From Beroe forskalii (taxonomy: Eukaryota; Ctenophora; Nuda; Beroida; Beroidae), in contig WFMF01000301.1 in assembly GCA_011033025.1 (NCBI GenBank), positions 1 through 64,000 of the forward strand: a stretch of 64,000 nt of DNA, in the 5' to 3' direction. The position numbers were made by a program, and so were the translations under genes. Numbering within the stretch: position 1 is the first letter of the stretch; each line of letters opens with the position of its first letter. The notes under the pieces are model-generated. The model did no database searches. It had not been told where the DNA came from and saw nothing but the letters and a program-made list of their open reading frames with translations. Positions 13,801-23,797 of this stretch are shown here, piece by piece.

Positions 13801-15043
13801 GCTCGTGGCTGCGAGAGGTTGCGATAGAAAAGAGGCAGCGTTGACGTCATCATTTCTCCGTTTTAAAGCCAGATAATGACCTCAGACTCGGATATATGGA
13901 CGGTATATTTACGCGCAACCTTTAAGAAGTACCTATGGTCGGCTCTGATGATCTCATTAGGTAGTTATTGGAACCAATGCGCATCCGGCATATCCCTACA
14001 AACCTGAATTGTGCCTTCCAAAACCTATAAATGTGTCCGTTATCGTTGCATAAAGTAATATATTATATGCCAGGTAATATATTCTATATAGTTGCCGCGA
14101 AAATACTATTATACCCGCGCGCGCGGACGTTTATTAAGGGACTTTCGCAATATTATGCACTGCATCTCTTATTGTCGTCATCAGTCAGCAAAAACGCGGT
14201 TTATAAGGACATGCTAGAAAACCACGATACCTATCTCTGCTCCACATATTTACACAAGTATAGATCTCCGATATGGACAGTGGTGGTTTTTACATATATA
14301 GATATATACATGCAGTATATTTATTATATATATTTACTTATTAGGTACATTAGGAGTACTTTAGTAGACACCAAACCGAGCTTAATACGATCCCACCACT
14401 GCTAGGCGGTGATTCGTCATCAGAACACCACTTTAAACTATCAAGATGACGTCACAACTAACCAAAGGGTTTTGCTGTGCGCATATCATCGCTGATATCG
14501 TAGTTTCCGTCATTGCCATTATATATAGCGGAGGACCTCCTTTCAGTTCTTTACATTCTCCAACCTCTCCCGTAGAAAGCAGATATACGTCCACTGCGAT
14601 ATTTCTTTGTTGGGCCAAAATCTTTGATATATCGATCAATATATTTGCTTGCAATTTGTTATTCGAAAATTCTTTGTTTCAAGACTTTCCTATCGTTAGT
14701 TTTGATGATGCAAGATATGCATCCGGTGATCTCATATGACGGGTTCCTAATCACATCACGTGACCTCTATAAGTCCGTTTAACGTTTCCAGGGTAATCTA
14801 TTAAACGCCCAATTACATTGCTCGTGCATCATCATCCACCGTGTTTTTCTCCCTCTCCTCCTCCCCTCCCCATGTCTCAGAGGTCTTATAGTTTTATATT
14901 ATATTCAGAAAACATATTATATATTATAAACAGAGAGCTTGTGTATGTGTGTTTTGTTTGTGCGTGTATTTGTACTTTGGGGAAATGCAAGCCCTAATGA
15001 GTCTCCGCCAAATGTTAGTTGTAATTGTTTTCTACATGTTGCA
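10848..15043. other. Gene-free region, no supported coding
   Basis: AT-rich sequence with short ORFs of at most 124 residues that lack domains, conserved motifs or paired splice sites that I can recognise. The 122-residue minus-strand frame at 11576-11944 is the least repetitive but matches no family known to me. Features of composition are a cluster of three GGCGCC sites at about 13108-13138 and the CG-alternating hairpin at 13459-13494. Copies of the TGACGTCA-containing dispersed repeat occur near 13245-13285, 13845-13885 and 14410-14455. Confidence 0.55.
13459..13494. repeat. CG-alternating inverted repeat (hairpin / Z-DNA-prone)
   Basis: TGCGCGCGCGG and CCGCGCGCGCG face each other across an A-rich loop. 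Similar CGCGCGCG runs recur at about 14118, 32890 and 49492. Confidence 0.75.
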
Positions 15044-15051
15044 GGGATTCA

Positions 15052-18000
15052 ATGAACGTTGATAACACGGGTTTATGCAATGGAAACGCAAGGTTAGACT
15101 TCGTATTTTAGTTTATGTTGCAGTTTTATTATGCGTTGTGTTGTTTTAAGTCGTGGTTTTGGGGGCTTTTTGTTTGGTGATTCATATCGAAGTTATTTTG
15201 AATCAATTAAATACTGCTTTAAACTAGTAGTTGCCACACATTTTTACCGAATTGACATTTCAGGAAATCGTCCTCTCTAGATAAATTCTACAATAATGTT
15301 ACGAGGAAGAAAACTGTCGGTGAGTGTTGAATATCTGGGAAGTTTAGAAATGTCATCTGCAGTTCGATCAAAGGAAATTTTTTAATGATTCACTGACATT
15401 GCCTTGAAACATTTCCTTAATAAAAAGAATTTCCTTTAAAATATTTCCTTGTGTTTGAAACAAATCCCTATCCTCAAGGATACCACTCTGTGTTCCGAGA
15501 GGATCCCTACGCTACAAAACCCAGAGGTCCGGGAAAGTCATTACTAGGGGTTACAACCACAGGTTCGTTAGAAATCGATGGAAGTTTTGTTACAGATCGT
15601 AGAGATAAGAGATTTTTTATTAACAAATCTAAAAACTTAAATCCATTCCATGAAAATATTTCCTTGTGGTTCACTAAAACTGACTAAAAAGATTTCTTAA
15701 CATACCGAAAAAGGTATATCCATTCTATGAAAATATTTCCTTGTGTTTCACTAAACTCCCTTCCCAGGACTGAGTAACACTATCGGATCCCCACTCTACA
15801 TCCTAACTGGTGTTGTTCTGAGACACAAGGCTGGACCAGCTCTCATCATATCCTACTTCATATCAGCCATATCCAGCATCTGCGCAGCTCTCACGTACAG
15901 GTTAGGGATCGTTCAAATATTACGTAATCACCAAGGGGGAGGGGAGGGGTTTCCGAATGATTACGTTACATGTTATTGTAACAAATACAACTACTGTAAA
16001 CTTGATTACGAGGGGGAGGGGGGGGGGGTTAAAATCGGCAAAAATTGATTACGTAATATGTGAACGATCCCTTACTGATTTGAGATTAAAATGGGGTCTA
16101 TAGTTGAGATTATAACGAGATTAAATTGAGATAATCAATCAGTAATTAGATGCAATGCAACTGCTACGTTGCTGCAGTAGCTGGAGATATATTTGAGTAA
16201 TACTTGCGATATAAGGGTGTAACTCTTGTACTGAATTGCTGAGAACAAAACAAATCAACGATATGTTCTTTCTGATCTCTGATAGAAGGCGGATAGTGGC
16301 GTAATAAACCATCGCAAAGCTAGATTTCGTTAAGGTTTCATTATGAACTGATACTCATCTTGGAGATATATTACTGAGCCAACACCAGGAAAGCACGGAT
16401 GATGATTTATATTCTAGAGTATTTCTCCTGCACAATGCGGTGTAGTTTAAGACCTGGTTTGATGCACCCATAAGGATTATAAATGGGATAGTTCTATATC
16501 TTTCCCGGCTTGAAATATGGTTTATGCATGATCATCCGCATAAAGTTTATTACAGGAATACATAATATTGGTTCGTGGATTCAGCGTAAAGGCCTCATTA
16601 TATTTAGGAAGATTCAAATTCCTTTTTGTCAAATACCGCTACATTAGACATCGCGTTGAACAGTCAAAACGCTCCAATCCCAAGCCCTTCGATCGAATTT
16701 CCGGCTTGAGTTTACGTGTATGAATTGCGTATGATGTTAAAACCGATTCCTTTGTGACCTTTGTCCTATTTACTCTGAAAGGAATACCATCAGCAGACCT
16801 TGTATTTAGCCCGAGAACAGTTTGCGATAAGTCAGCTTATGGTTACCGTTGTTAAAACAGAGGTATGTGGTGTATTTTAGACTCACGCCCAATCACTGAG
16901 TAAGAAGGCAGACAGGCCTCATTAACAGTTGATAGTGACGTCATTATCATGGTTAAAATGGTGAATTGATGACCTCAGAATAGCCTGTTACTGGCACGCA
17001 TCGCGTATTTCCTTATTACGTTTCCTTCCAATGTCCTATGTCCACAGATTTTAGCCCGGATGGATGCCATGGTTTCCCCAACTCATCCCACTACTGTACT
17101 GTGTAAGCTGTGCACACATAGATGGTATAGGAATTCGTAACGCGTGACGGCATTATCATGGGTTTTAATGAGGAAATGATGACGTCATGGTTCAGGTTTA
17201 TATCTTTTAGTTCCACACTCACGTATAAACGCAAAAGTGACGTCATTCTCATGGGTTTCACTGCGAACAGATGAACGTGAAGCCTCGCGCAGTTCAGGCC
17301 CATCTTGTATCTTTTATACACCGCGCGCGACTAAAATAGGTGTTTATTTTCAATAATTTGGCAGCGCGCATGATGTTAATGACGTCATTGCGATTGCCTA
17401 TTTATTCTGAGCGTATATTTCAGTACCACACTCACATAACTCTCCCCTTCTTCCGCAGTGAGTTGGTGAACCAAGTAAACACCCACGGCTCAGACTACCT
17501 CTACTCCTACGTTGCCATGGGAGAACTATACGGCTTCCTGATTGGCTGGAACCTCATCCTAGAGTACTGCGTGGACGTAGCATCCGTCTGCAAAGCCCTG
17601 ACCAATCACATCGATAGGATTTATCTGGATGGAGACATTTCGGCGTGGCAGCAAAAAACTGCGAGTATTCCGTCTGAGTATTTCAGCGAATATGTCGACT
17701 TTTTCAGCGTTGCCCTGTGCCTGATCCTGACAATGGTCGTGGCGATGGGGGGCAAGTTTTCGAACGTTGTCAATAACTTCATGACCTGTTTCAACTTGGT
17801 GTGTTACATCAGTATCATTGTGTTCGGGTCCTTTTCGTGTGATATCAGTTACTGGTACGCAGTTCCAGAGAACGATACTAAATCCCTCCTCGGCGATGTG
17901 GCGGCGGCAACCAGCGCCATGCCGAGTGCCGGGAACTCCACGCCGCCAGTTGGCTTCATGCCATTCGGACTCACCGGAGCATTCCGGGGCGCTGGATCTT

Positions 18001-20337
18001 GCATCTTCGCATTCGCGGGTTTCCGGGCGATATTCACAGACGGCGGGGTGACAGCCCGGAACCCGCGGAAAGACCTGCCCATCGCGTCCATAACGACCCT
18101 GACAGTGTCGTGTGTGCTGTACGTGGGTGTGAGTTTGGTGGTTTCCTGCATGGTGTCAGCTTCAGAGATTGATGTGGCTGCTCCGATATTCAGTGCGTTT
18201 AGTGAACATGGGTTGGTGCCGCTACAGAAGCTGCTGGCTATTGGTGCCATCACAGGTAACTGTTCGGGAAAACTATTCTTCTCTTCCTATTTCTTATATT
18301 GAAGTAAACAAAGAAGTCCCTATTCTACATACTATGAAAAGAACTTCATACTTTCATACTATATTTGTCACCCGTGCCTATCCATTTTATCTACAACTTG
18401 CTTATAGACTTTCCTCACTTCTATTTTGGGAAAGTTCATGATCTTTTGCTGACAAAACCTCTATTTCAGGTCTAGTCCAAGCGTCAGTCTACAAGTTCCT
18501 GCCCCTCCCTCCCCTTCTTTCCATGATGTCAGACGATGGTCTCCTCTTCAAGTTCCTTGGAGAGACTGACCACGAAACCGATGTGAGTTCTTGTCAACAA
18601 ATTCCAAAAGTCAGTACCCCAATCAGCTGGTTATAGGAGATTTGTAATTCGTAAATCTGGTTATTCAATTATTTTGGTAAAACATCCATTAGCCCAAAAT
18701 ACATTTTGCGCCGAAAAGTAGGCTCTTGCCCCAGATAAATTCCCTCATCAACTCTCTTTCTCAGGGTCCGTTCAAAGGCACGATATTCTACGGTTTCGTA
18801 TCCACTGTCTTCGTAGCAGTGTTTGTTTTGGAGGAGCTGATAGACATGCTATCAATAGGAACCCTCATAGCCTACATGATGGCATGTGTCTCACTCATCA
18901 GACTCAGATATGTGCCCTATACGGAGCTAAATGGATATGGGGGAAGAGGGCCTTGCAAGAGTGAGTTGACTTTCATATGATTAGATTCAAAGAATTTTTC
19001 ATCGCCCTTAATTTCTAAGATTTTATAATACTCATGCTTATATTAATGCTATATTTTATGCGTGGCATGGAGTCAACTACCACTGACTCAAATCAATCCC
19101 GTATTTTTCAGTAAACATCTTCACAGAGCGCAAGGTGAAAATAGCCCTTCTTATCTACATGACAGCTGCCTGTACATTCGGTCTTCTTATAGCTAATCTC
19201 GACTGTCAATCTATCATCTTTATCATTCCTGCCATCATTCTCTCGATCATTCTGCTCGGTTGTGGTTTTCTCATCTACATCCAGCCCCAATGGGTGTCTC
19301 GTCTCCACTCCGGTCCATTCCAGCAGAGCGTGTTTTACTGTCCAGGAGTGCCGGCCATGCCACTTTTTGCCATATTTCTAAACGCCGTTCTGCTGATGCA
19401 TCTCAGCTACAAAACATGGATTAGATTCGTTATTTGGATAACAATCGGTCTGGTAGTATACTTCACATACTCCTACCGTAACTCCAACCTATCCGAGAAG
19501 AACAAGAACAGTCAGACCATGCGGGAAGTGATACCCACCATGATTAGCGTCAGACCGATTAACGGGGTCCCGGGCGTGCAGCGGTCACGCTCCTCCTACT
19601 CCTCGCGTGAGTCCTCACGCGACTCTGCCGCGTGCACGGCAACGGACTCACGCCCCCCACTGCCGCGGAGGGGTTCCACGCTGACGCGGTCTGGGTCGAG
19701 TAACCACGAGCCACCGGATAGGATGCAGTTGACGAGTTTTCCGGATCGTGGCTCGGGGAGTTTACGGAAATCTTCCGAGTTAGATCACGAGGGAGGGGGA
19801 TCGGCTCGGGACTCATCAAATCGCATGCAACTGACAAGTTTCTCAGATAGAACTGTACCGGAAATAACGCGTGATTCAGACCGGATCATGCAATTGACTA
19901 GTTTTTCAGAACGAGCACACACAGCCCCAGAACTAGAATATTACCCGGATCCACGTGCAGAAAACGCACGTGTATCTGACCGCGCGCACGGTACACGTGG
20001 ACAAAGGAAGAGCAGCCTCTACAGCCACAAAAACAACTACAGCTTCCCCCTTCAAAGCCACTCCCGCCGACAGTCCTGTAACGCCGCCGTAGTGACTCAA
20101 AACTGCAGCCGTTATCAGAAAATGGTGCCACCCTGGAAAATACCGCGCCACCCAGACACCGCCGCGGTGTCGAGCGGCAGCAACGCGAAGTCTCGTGACG
20201 AGGAAGTTACGGTGCGGTTGCGGGAATGGCGGGATTTCCTGCGCCAGCAGGCGGAGGAGAGACAGCTGGCGTGGTCCATGTCCAAACTCCACGGGAATAA
20301 CACTACGATAGTAGAGGTGCCGGGTACAGAGATTTAG
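15052..20337 (+). CDS. Cationic amino acid transporter (CAT / SLC7A1-4,14-type), seven exons
   Basis: Proposed exons are 15052-15092, 15264-15319, 15768-15900, 17459-18255, 18470-18582, 18765-18960 and 19112-20337. All junctions are GT-AG, phases match, and the 2562 bp give 853 residues. Landmarks in order: N-terminal TRKKTV, a TM1 core SNTIGSPLYILTG, GSDYLYSYVAMGELYGF and GWNLILEY (TM3), FAGFRAIFTDG, SDDGLLFKFL, the MLSIGTLIAYM helix, and C-terminal helices ending ITIGLVVYFTY. These match the 14-helix CAT branch of the APC superfamily, plasma-membrane carriers of cationic amino acids. The usual GEE-x-x-NP motif reads GGV-x-x-RNP. About 14 residues expected before TM1 are missing or in an unseen exon. 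The ~280-residue cytoplasmic tail is unusually long, Ser/Arg-rich, and repeats MQLTSF three times. The substrate cannot be read from the sequence. Confidence 0.86.
15905..16071. mobile_element. 167-bp MITE with ~25-bp terminal inverted repeats, in CAT intron 3
   Basis: Starts GGGATCGTTCAAATATTACG and ends with the near-inverse CGTAATATGTGAACGATCCC. Flanking TTA at 15902-15904 and 16072-16074 looks like a 3-bp target-site duplication, as in PIF/Harbinger-type elements (inference). A degraded relative sharing the ACAAATACAACTA-TTGTAAAC core lies near 53345-53470. The insertion begins only four bases into the intron. Confidence 0.82.
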
Positions 20338-21032
20338 AGGGGTTCAGAAAATAATATAGCTAGTGGAAAATTTGCTATTTATCTAGTACTATAGTACATT
20401 GGTTGCTAATATACATTGTACATTATACATTGTGTAGGGGTGTATTAATGTTTTATTTCGTGATCTGACCAGTCACAACAATAGAATGCTTAATCATATC
20501 GATTTATTAAATAACTTGAATTATTTAATAGGAAAGTTGAAAACGTAGAATAATACGATAAAGTTTAATATCGGAAGTTTTCGAAAATCGTGTGATTATC
20601 AGGTTCAACTATTCTTATTGTTTGCTACTTGCAGAGAATATTGAATTTAGTCTTGGAAGATTAAAGAATGCCAGTCTGACCCAACACAATTTTCATCAGC
20701 TGGTTTAGGGTTTAACGTATTTTGAGATTTATAAAGAATCCAAAATGCAACATATCATAATGGGATGAATTAATATGACTTAGGAGATTATATAGTTACC
20801 AATTATGCTGTTAATAACAATATACTATTCAGTGACATTTGTTTGACAATGTTGTATGCTATCGTTGTGGAAGTCAATAGGAAAAGGCTGCTGGAAAATT
20901 TGATAGATCGCATTCAAAATATTATAATTATCTTATTTTGGAATAGATAATTGATGACACCAAGCATCTCTTTTCATACTCATATATATGTAACGCTCAA
21001 GTCTAACTAACTTAGCAGGAAAGTTGATAACC
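20338..21032. other. Intergenic spacer between convergent transporter genes
   Basis: AT-rich, with no ORF or repeat of note. It separates the 3' ends of the CAT gene (+) and the MFS gene (-), so both 3' UTRs and polyadenylation sites should lie here. Confidence 0.6.
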
Positions 21033-22550
21033 TTAAAAGAAGTGTACTAAGTAAGCACGATATCCCTGGTCTCCCTCTTCAACACGAATGTGGCAGCCGT
21101 CCCCACTACTGACGTCCCCAGGAACATACCCAACACCAGCCTGGGGTCCACATAGAAGAAATACTGTACCCACCCTGTTCCCTAACACACCCCCAAACTT
21201 CCCCGCCCCGTTCACAAAGCCCACTGCAGTAGACCGTACTTCCGTGGGGAAGGACTCTGGGAGCATGATCCAGATAGTCGTGTTAAGGAAGATCTGAAGG
21301 ACTTTGGTTGTCATGATAACCACAGTGGTGAACGTGTCACTGAAACAAAAGAAGAGGAGGGCTAGTCCGATGGTTTGGAGAATGCTGCTGACTCTGATAG
21401 GACCGAGTCTGCCTAGTTTGTGTGCGGATATATGGGAGGTCGCTACACCCAGATACCCAAACAGAGCTGTGAGAGTCAGCACCACCATATCGTGAGTGGA
21501 GAGCGGAACACACCCGTGTTCGGGAGTCTGGTCTATCCCATTACCTGCACACACTCCTGCACTCAAATACAGGGGCAGGAATATGATCAGTCCGAATTCC
21601 AGGAAAATATCCATGAAGTAGATCACTGCCAAACAGACCGTGGAGTTCCTGAGCTTCCGAGAAAAGATGGTTTTGTAGGACCCCAAATCCCGGGTTTCTA
21701 CCTCACATACGAGGTTGAGGGTGTCTGGTAGCTGTGCGCCGTTCAGGCGGGCCATGAACCGGAGTGTCTTGTGGGCCTGCTCCTGCTTCCCACTGACACA
21801 CAGGTAGCGAGGAGACTCAGGCAGGTAGATGAGGAGGACTAGGGCAGGTAGGATGGGGAGGGAGGCTATGACAATGAACCATCTCCAGCCTACAGTACGC
21901 AGGAATGCTAGAGCTAACGCGTTCACTGCAGCGTAACCCGACATGGCAGCTAGATTGAAAACACACAGTCCCACCTCTCGTAGACTGCTCTCTGCGAACT
22001 CAGTAGCATAACATGCTACTGTGCTGAAGTTGATCCCAATACAGGCTCCCGTCACTACCCTCCCAGCTAAAAACACCCACTTGTTAGGAGCCCCAGCACT
22101 CACCCCTGCTGAAGCTATCAGCACCAGAGCTGAGCTGGTCAGGACCACTTTCCGACCGTGGATATCGGATATCCGACCAAACAAAACGGAGAATAGAGCG
22201 TAGGACACGAATACGGACATGGTGATGGCAGTCTCAAAGAGGGTTGAGAGCTGCCACTCGCAGCGGATGGAAGGCAGCGCCACGGAGAGAAGGGTCAGTT
22301 CTGCGTAGTCAGAGTAGGAGATGAGGGCAGTGGCAGCCCAGTAAAGGTACTGGGAGAGTCCCCAACCCATGTGCTGATATACCTCATTCAGATCTTGGGT
22401 GGAGGAGGAGGAGAGGTCACGTGGGGGAACTAGTGATGCGGTGTCATTAGTTGTCATGGTGACGTCATGTTCTGAGGGTGCGTTGTCAGGCGCTGATATT
22501 GAGCCGTATTCTGTTGTGGTGGAGGGTGTCTGGCGATTCCCATCAGACAT
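21033..22550 (-). CDS. SVOP-like MFS transporter, intronless, frameshifted near the C-terminus
   Basis: Single open frame of 505 residues starting at ATG 22550. A ~60-residue hydrophilic N-terminus precedes helices with family marks: YAELTLLSVALPSIRCEW in TM1, the MFS loop GRISDIHGRKVVL, a long TM4-5 block with AGRVVTGACIGINFS, LPESPRYL after TM6, and MLPESFPTEVRSTAVGFVNG between TM10 and TM11. This is the SV2/SVOP (SLC22-related) branch of the major facilitator superfamily; the substrate is unknown. After GKFGGVLGNRV the annotated frame loses hydrophobicity, whereas the next frame encodes a helix followed by KRETRD and stops at 21047-21049. This implies a single-base frameshift near 21170-21178, in GTGGGTAC on the minus strand, from a sequencing error or a real lesion. 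Absence of introns in an intron-rich neighbourhood may reflect retroposition. Confidence 0.88.
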   Translation of the reverse strand: MSDGNRQTPSTTTEYGSISAPDNAPSEHDVTMTTNDTASLVPPRDLSSSSTQDLNEVYQHMGWGLSQYLYWAATALISYSDYAELTLLSVALPSIRCEWQLSTLFETAITMSVFVSYALFSVLFGRISDIHGRKVVLTSSALVLIASAGVSAGAPNKWVFLAGRVVTGACIGINFSTVACYATEFAESSLREVGLCVFNLAAMSGYAAVNALALAFLRTVGWRWFIVIASLPILPALVLLIYLPESPRYLCVSGKQEQAHKTLRFMARLNGAQLPDTLNLVCEVETRDLGSYKTIFSRKLRNSTVCLAVIYFMDIFLEFGLIIFLPLYLSAGVCAGNGIDQTPEHGCVPLSTHDMVVLTLTALFGYLGVATSHISAHKLGRLGPIRVSSILQTIGLALLFFCFSDTFTTVVIMTTKVLQIFLNTTIWIMLPESFPTEVRSTAVGFVNGAGKFGGVLGNRVGTVFLLCGPQAGVGYVPGDVSSGDGCHIRVEEGDQGYRAYLVHFF

Positions 22551-23797
22551 CCTGCGACTCAGTCAATAGATAACAATTTAATAATTTGAATTAGGGGTCT
22601 TGGCCAATACTAACAAAAAGGCAAGAAGAAAATAAGCAAGAATTAATAAAGCAAAATTTAGAACATAAGGTGAAAACGTTCTTTATCATTATAGCTTTGG
22701 CTTTGTGTAATAAAATATGGTTAAGTATGGAGTGAAAATTGCAACCACAGTACAGAAGTGCTGTACATTCTATACATCAGCCATGTCCGTTATAAAGAAG
22801 TAATGTTATAAAGTGAACAAAGGTACATGCCATGAGTAAACAAAAGCTCCATAACCAATAAATGGACATGTAGAAGGAATAAATGATGCAACTGATAATC
22901 TAACCTTAAGGCCGTAGTGCCTACATACGGTAAAAAGGGAAGAACTATGGAAGTTATAAAACAACTGATGATAATCACATGAAGACGATAATCATATAAT
23001 TTTCGAAAGCTTCCTGATTTTTAAACTTATCGTTTCAGCAACCAAACGAAGCATATAACGCAGCTTAAAATAAACCTCCGTTTATTGAAGTAAGACCTGG
23101 GAAAGTGTAGGTGTCTCACTTTCTACCAAAGTTTTCAAACAGCCGCTACATTCAAAGGAAACACAACATTAATCATGATATGTTCAAGTTGTAGAGTCTA
23201 AGTGCTGGAAGATGCAACATGGAATATGTAACATCAAGAGACGTTTAGATTAACAACATTCCTACAAGAAGGTGTAGAGCAAATCTACATTTAATGCCAC
23301 ATAGAATGTGTGGCAAAACCTCCTATTAACCATGAACTCATCATGTAGATCATCAAAGGAAGATTCTTTATCTTTAAAGTGTCATGGAGATCTGGGTTTA
23401 CCAGTTTTTCCAATTTCTTCCTGATTTCAGGCTTTACCATGAGGGTTGCCTCACCTGACCACCTTTGTCTGCCTGGATAATTGTGATATTGCCTTGCTCA
23501 TGTTTTTCTCTGGAGCCAGGCAAGGCCTTATATCAGTTGTGAGATTGATAGTGGTGTTTCTAGGGGTTCACCTAGACCCTGGTTTCTCATATATACACTC
23601 GAATTCATTCTGTTCACTGCATCATAAACAGAAGAAGATGTTGGAGTGCGGTTGAGTAACCAAGACACGTGTGTTTATTTGTTATTTTCTCGCTTCAACC
23701 ATCTATTTTCCCACCCATTATTTATCTTAGACTAGTTTATATAGACTTTGATCTAGATTCTAGTATTGGCTGGTTAAATAAAATTAATAAAACTCAC
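22551..23797. other. Intergenic / intronic stretch, no intact gene
   Basis: Lies between the MFS gene and the last VPS13B exon seen. AT-rich, no conserved exon found, apart from the degenerate reverse-transcriptase-like fragment at about 23330-23545. The VPS13B exon at 23798 ends in a good donor (GTGAGTTT), so the next exon should lie at lower coordinates, but I could not find one. Confidence 0.5.
23330..23545 (-). pseudogene. Degenerate reverse-transcriptase fragment, Penelope-like (tentative)
   Basis: On the minus strand one frame reads QGNITIIQADKGG and then shifts to EATLMVKPEIRKKLEKLV. Together these resemble the ADKG block at the start of Penelope-like RT domains. The join is broken by a small insertion (an extra GGTCAG-like unit) and stops follow. 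It is too short and decayed to classify firmly. Confidence 0.35.

Noticed and set aside
15451..15687. 78-residue ORF between CAT exons 2 and 3, considered as the missing pre-TM1 exon
   Set aside because: Its translation has no hydrophobic stretch and lacks the expected LT-x-x-DL-x-x-LG pattern, and no splice pair in phase includes it.
17849..20303. Minus-strand ORFs opposite the CAT gene
   Set aside because: They are antisense shadows of GC-richer coding exons, with no domain of their own.
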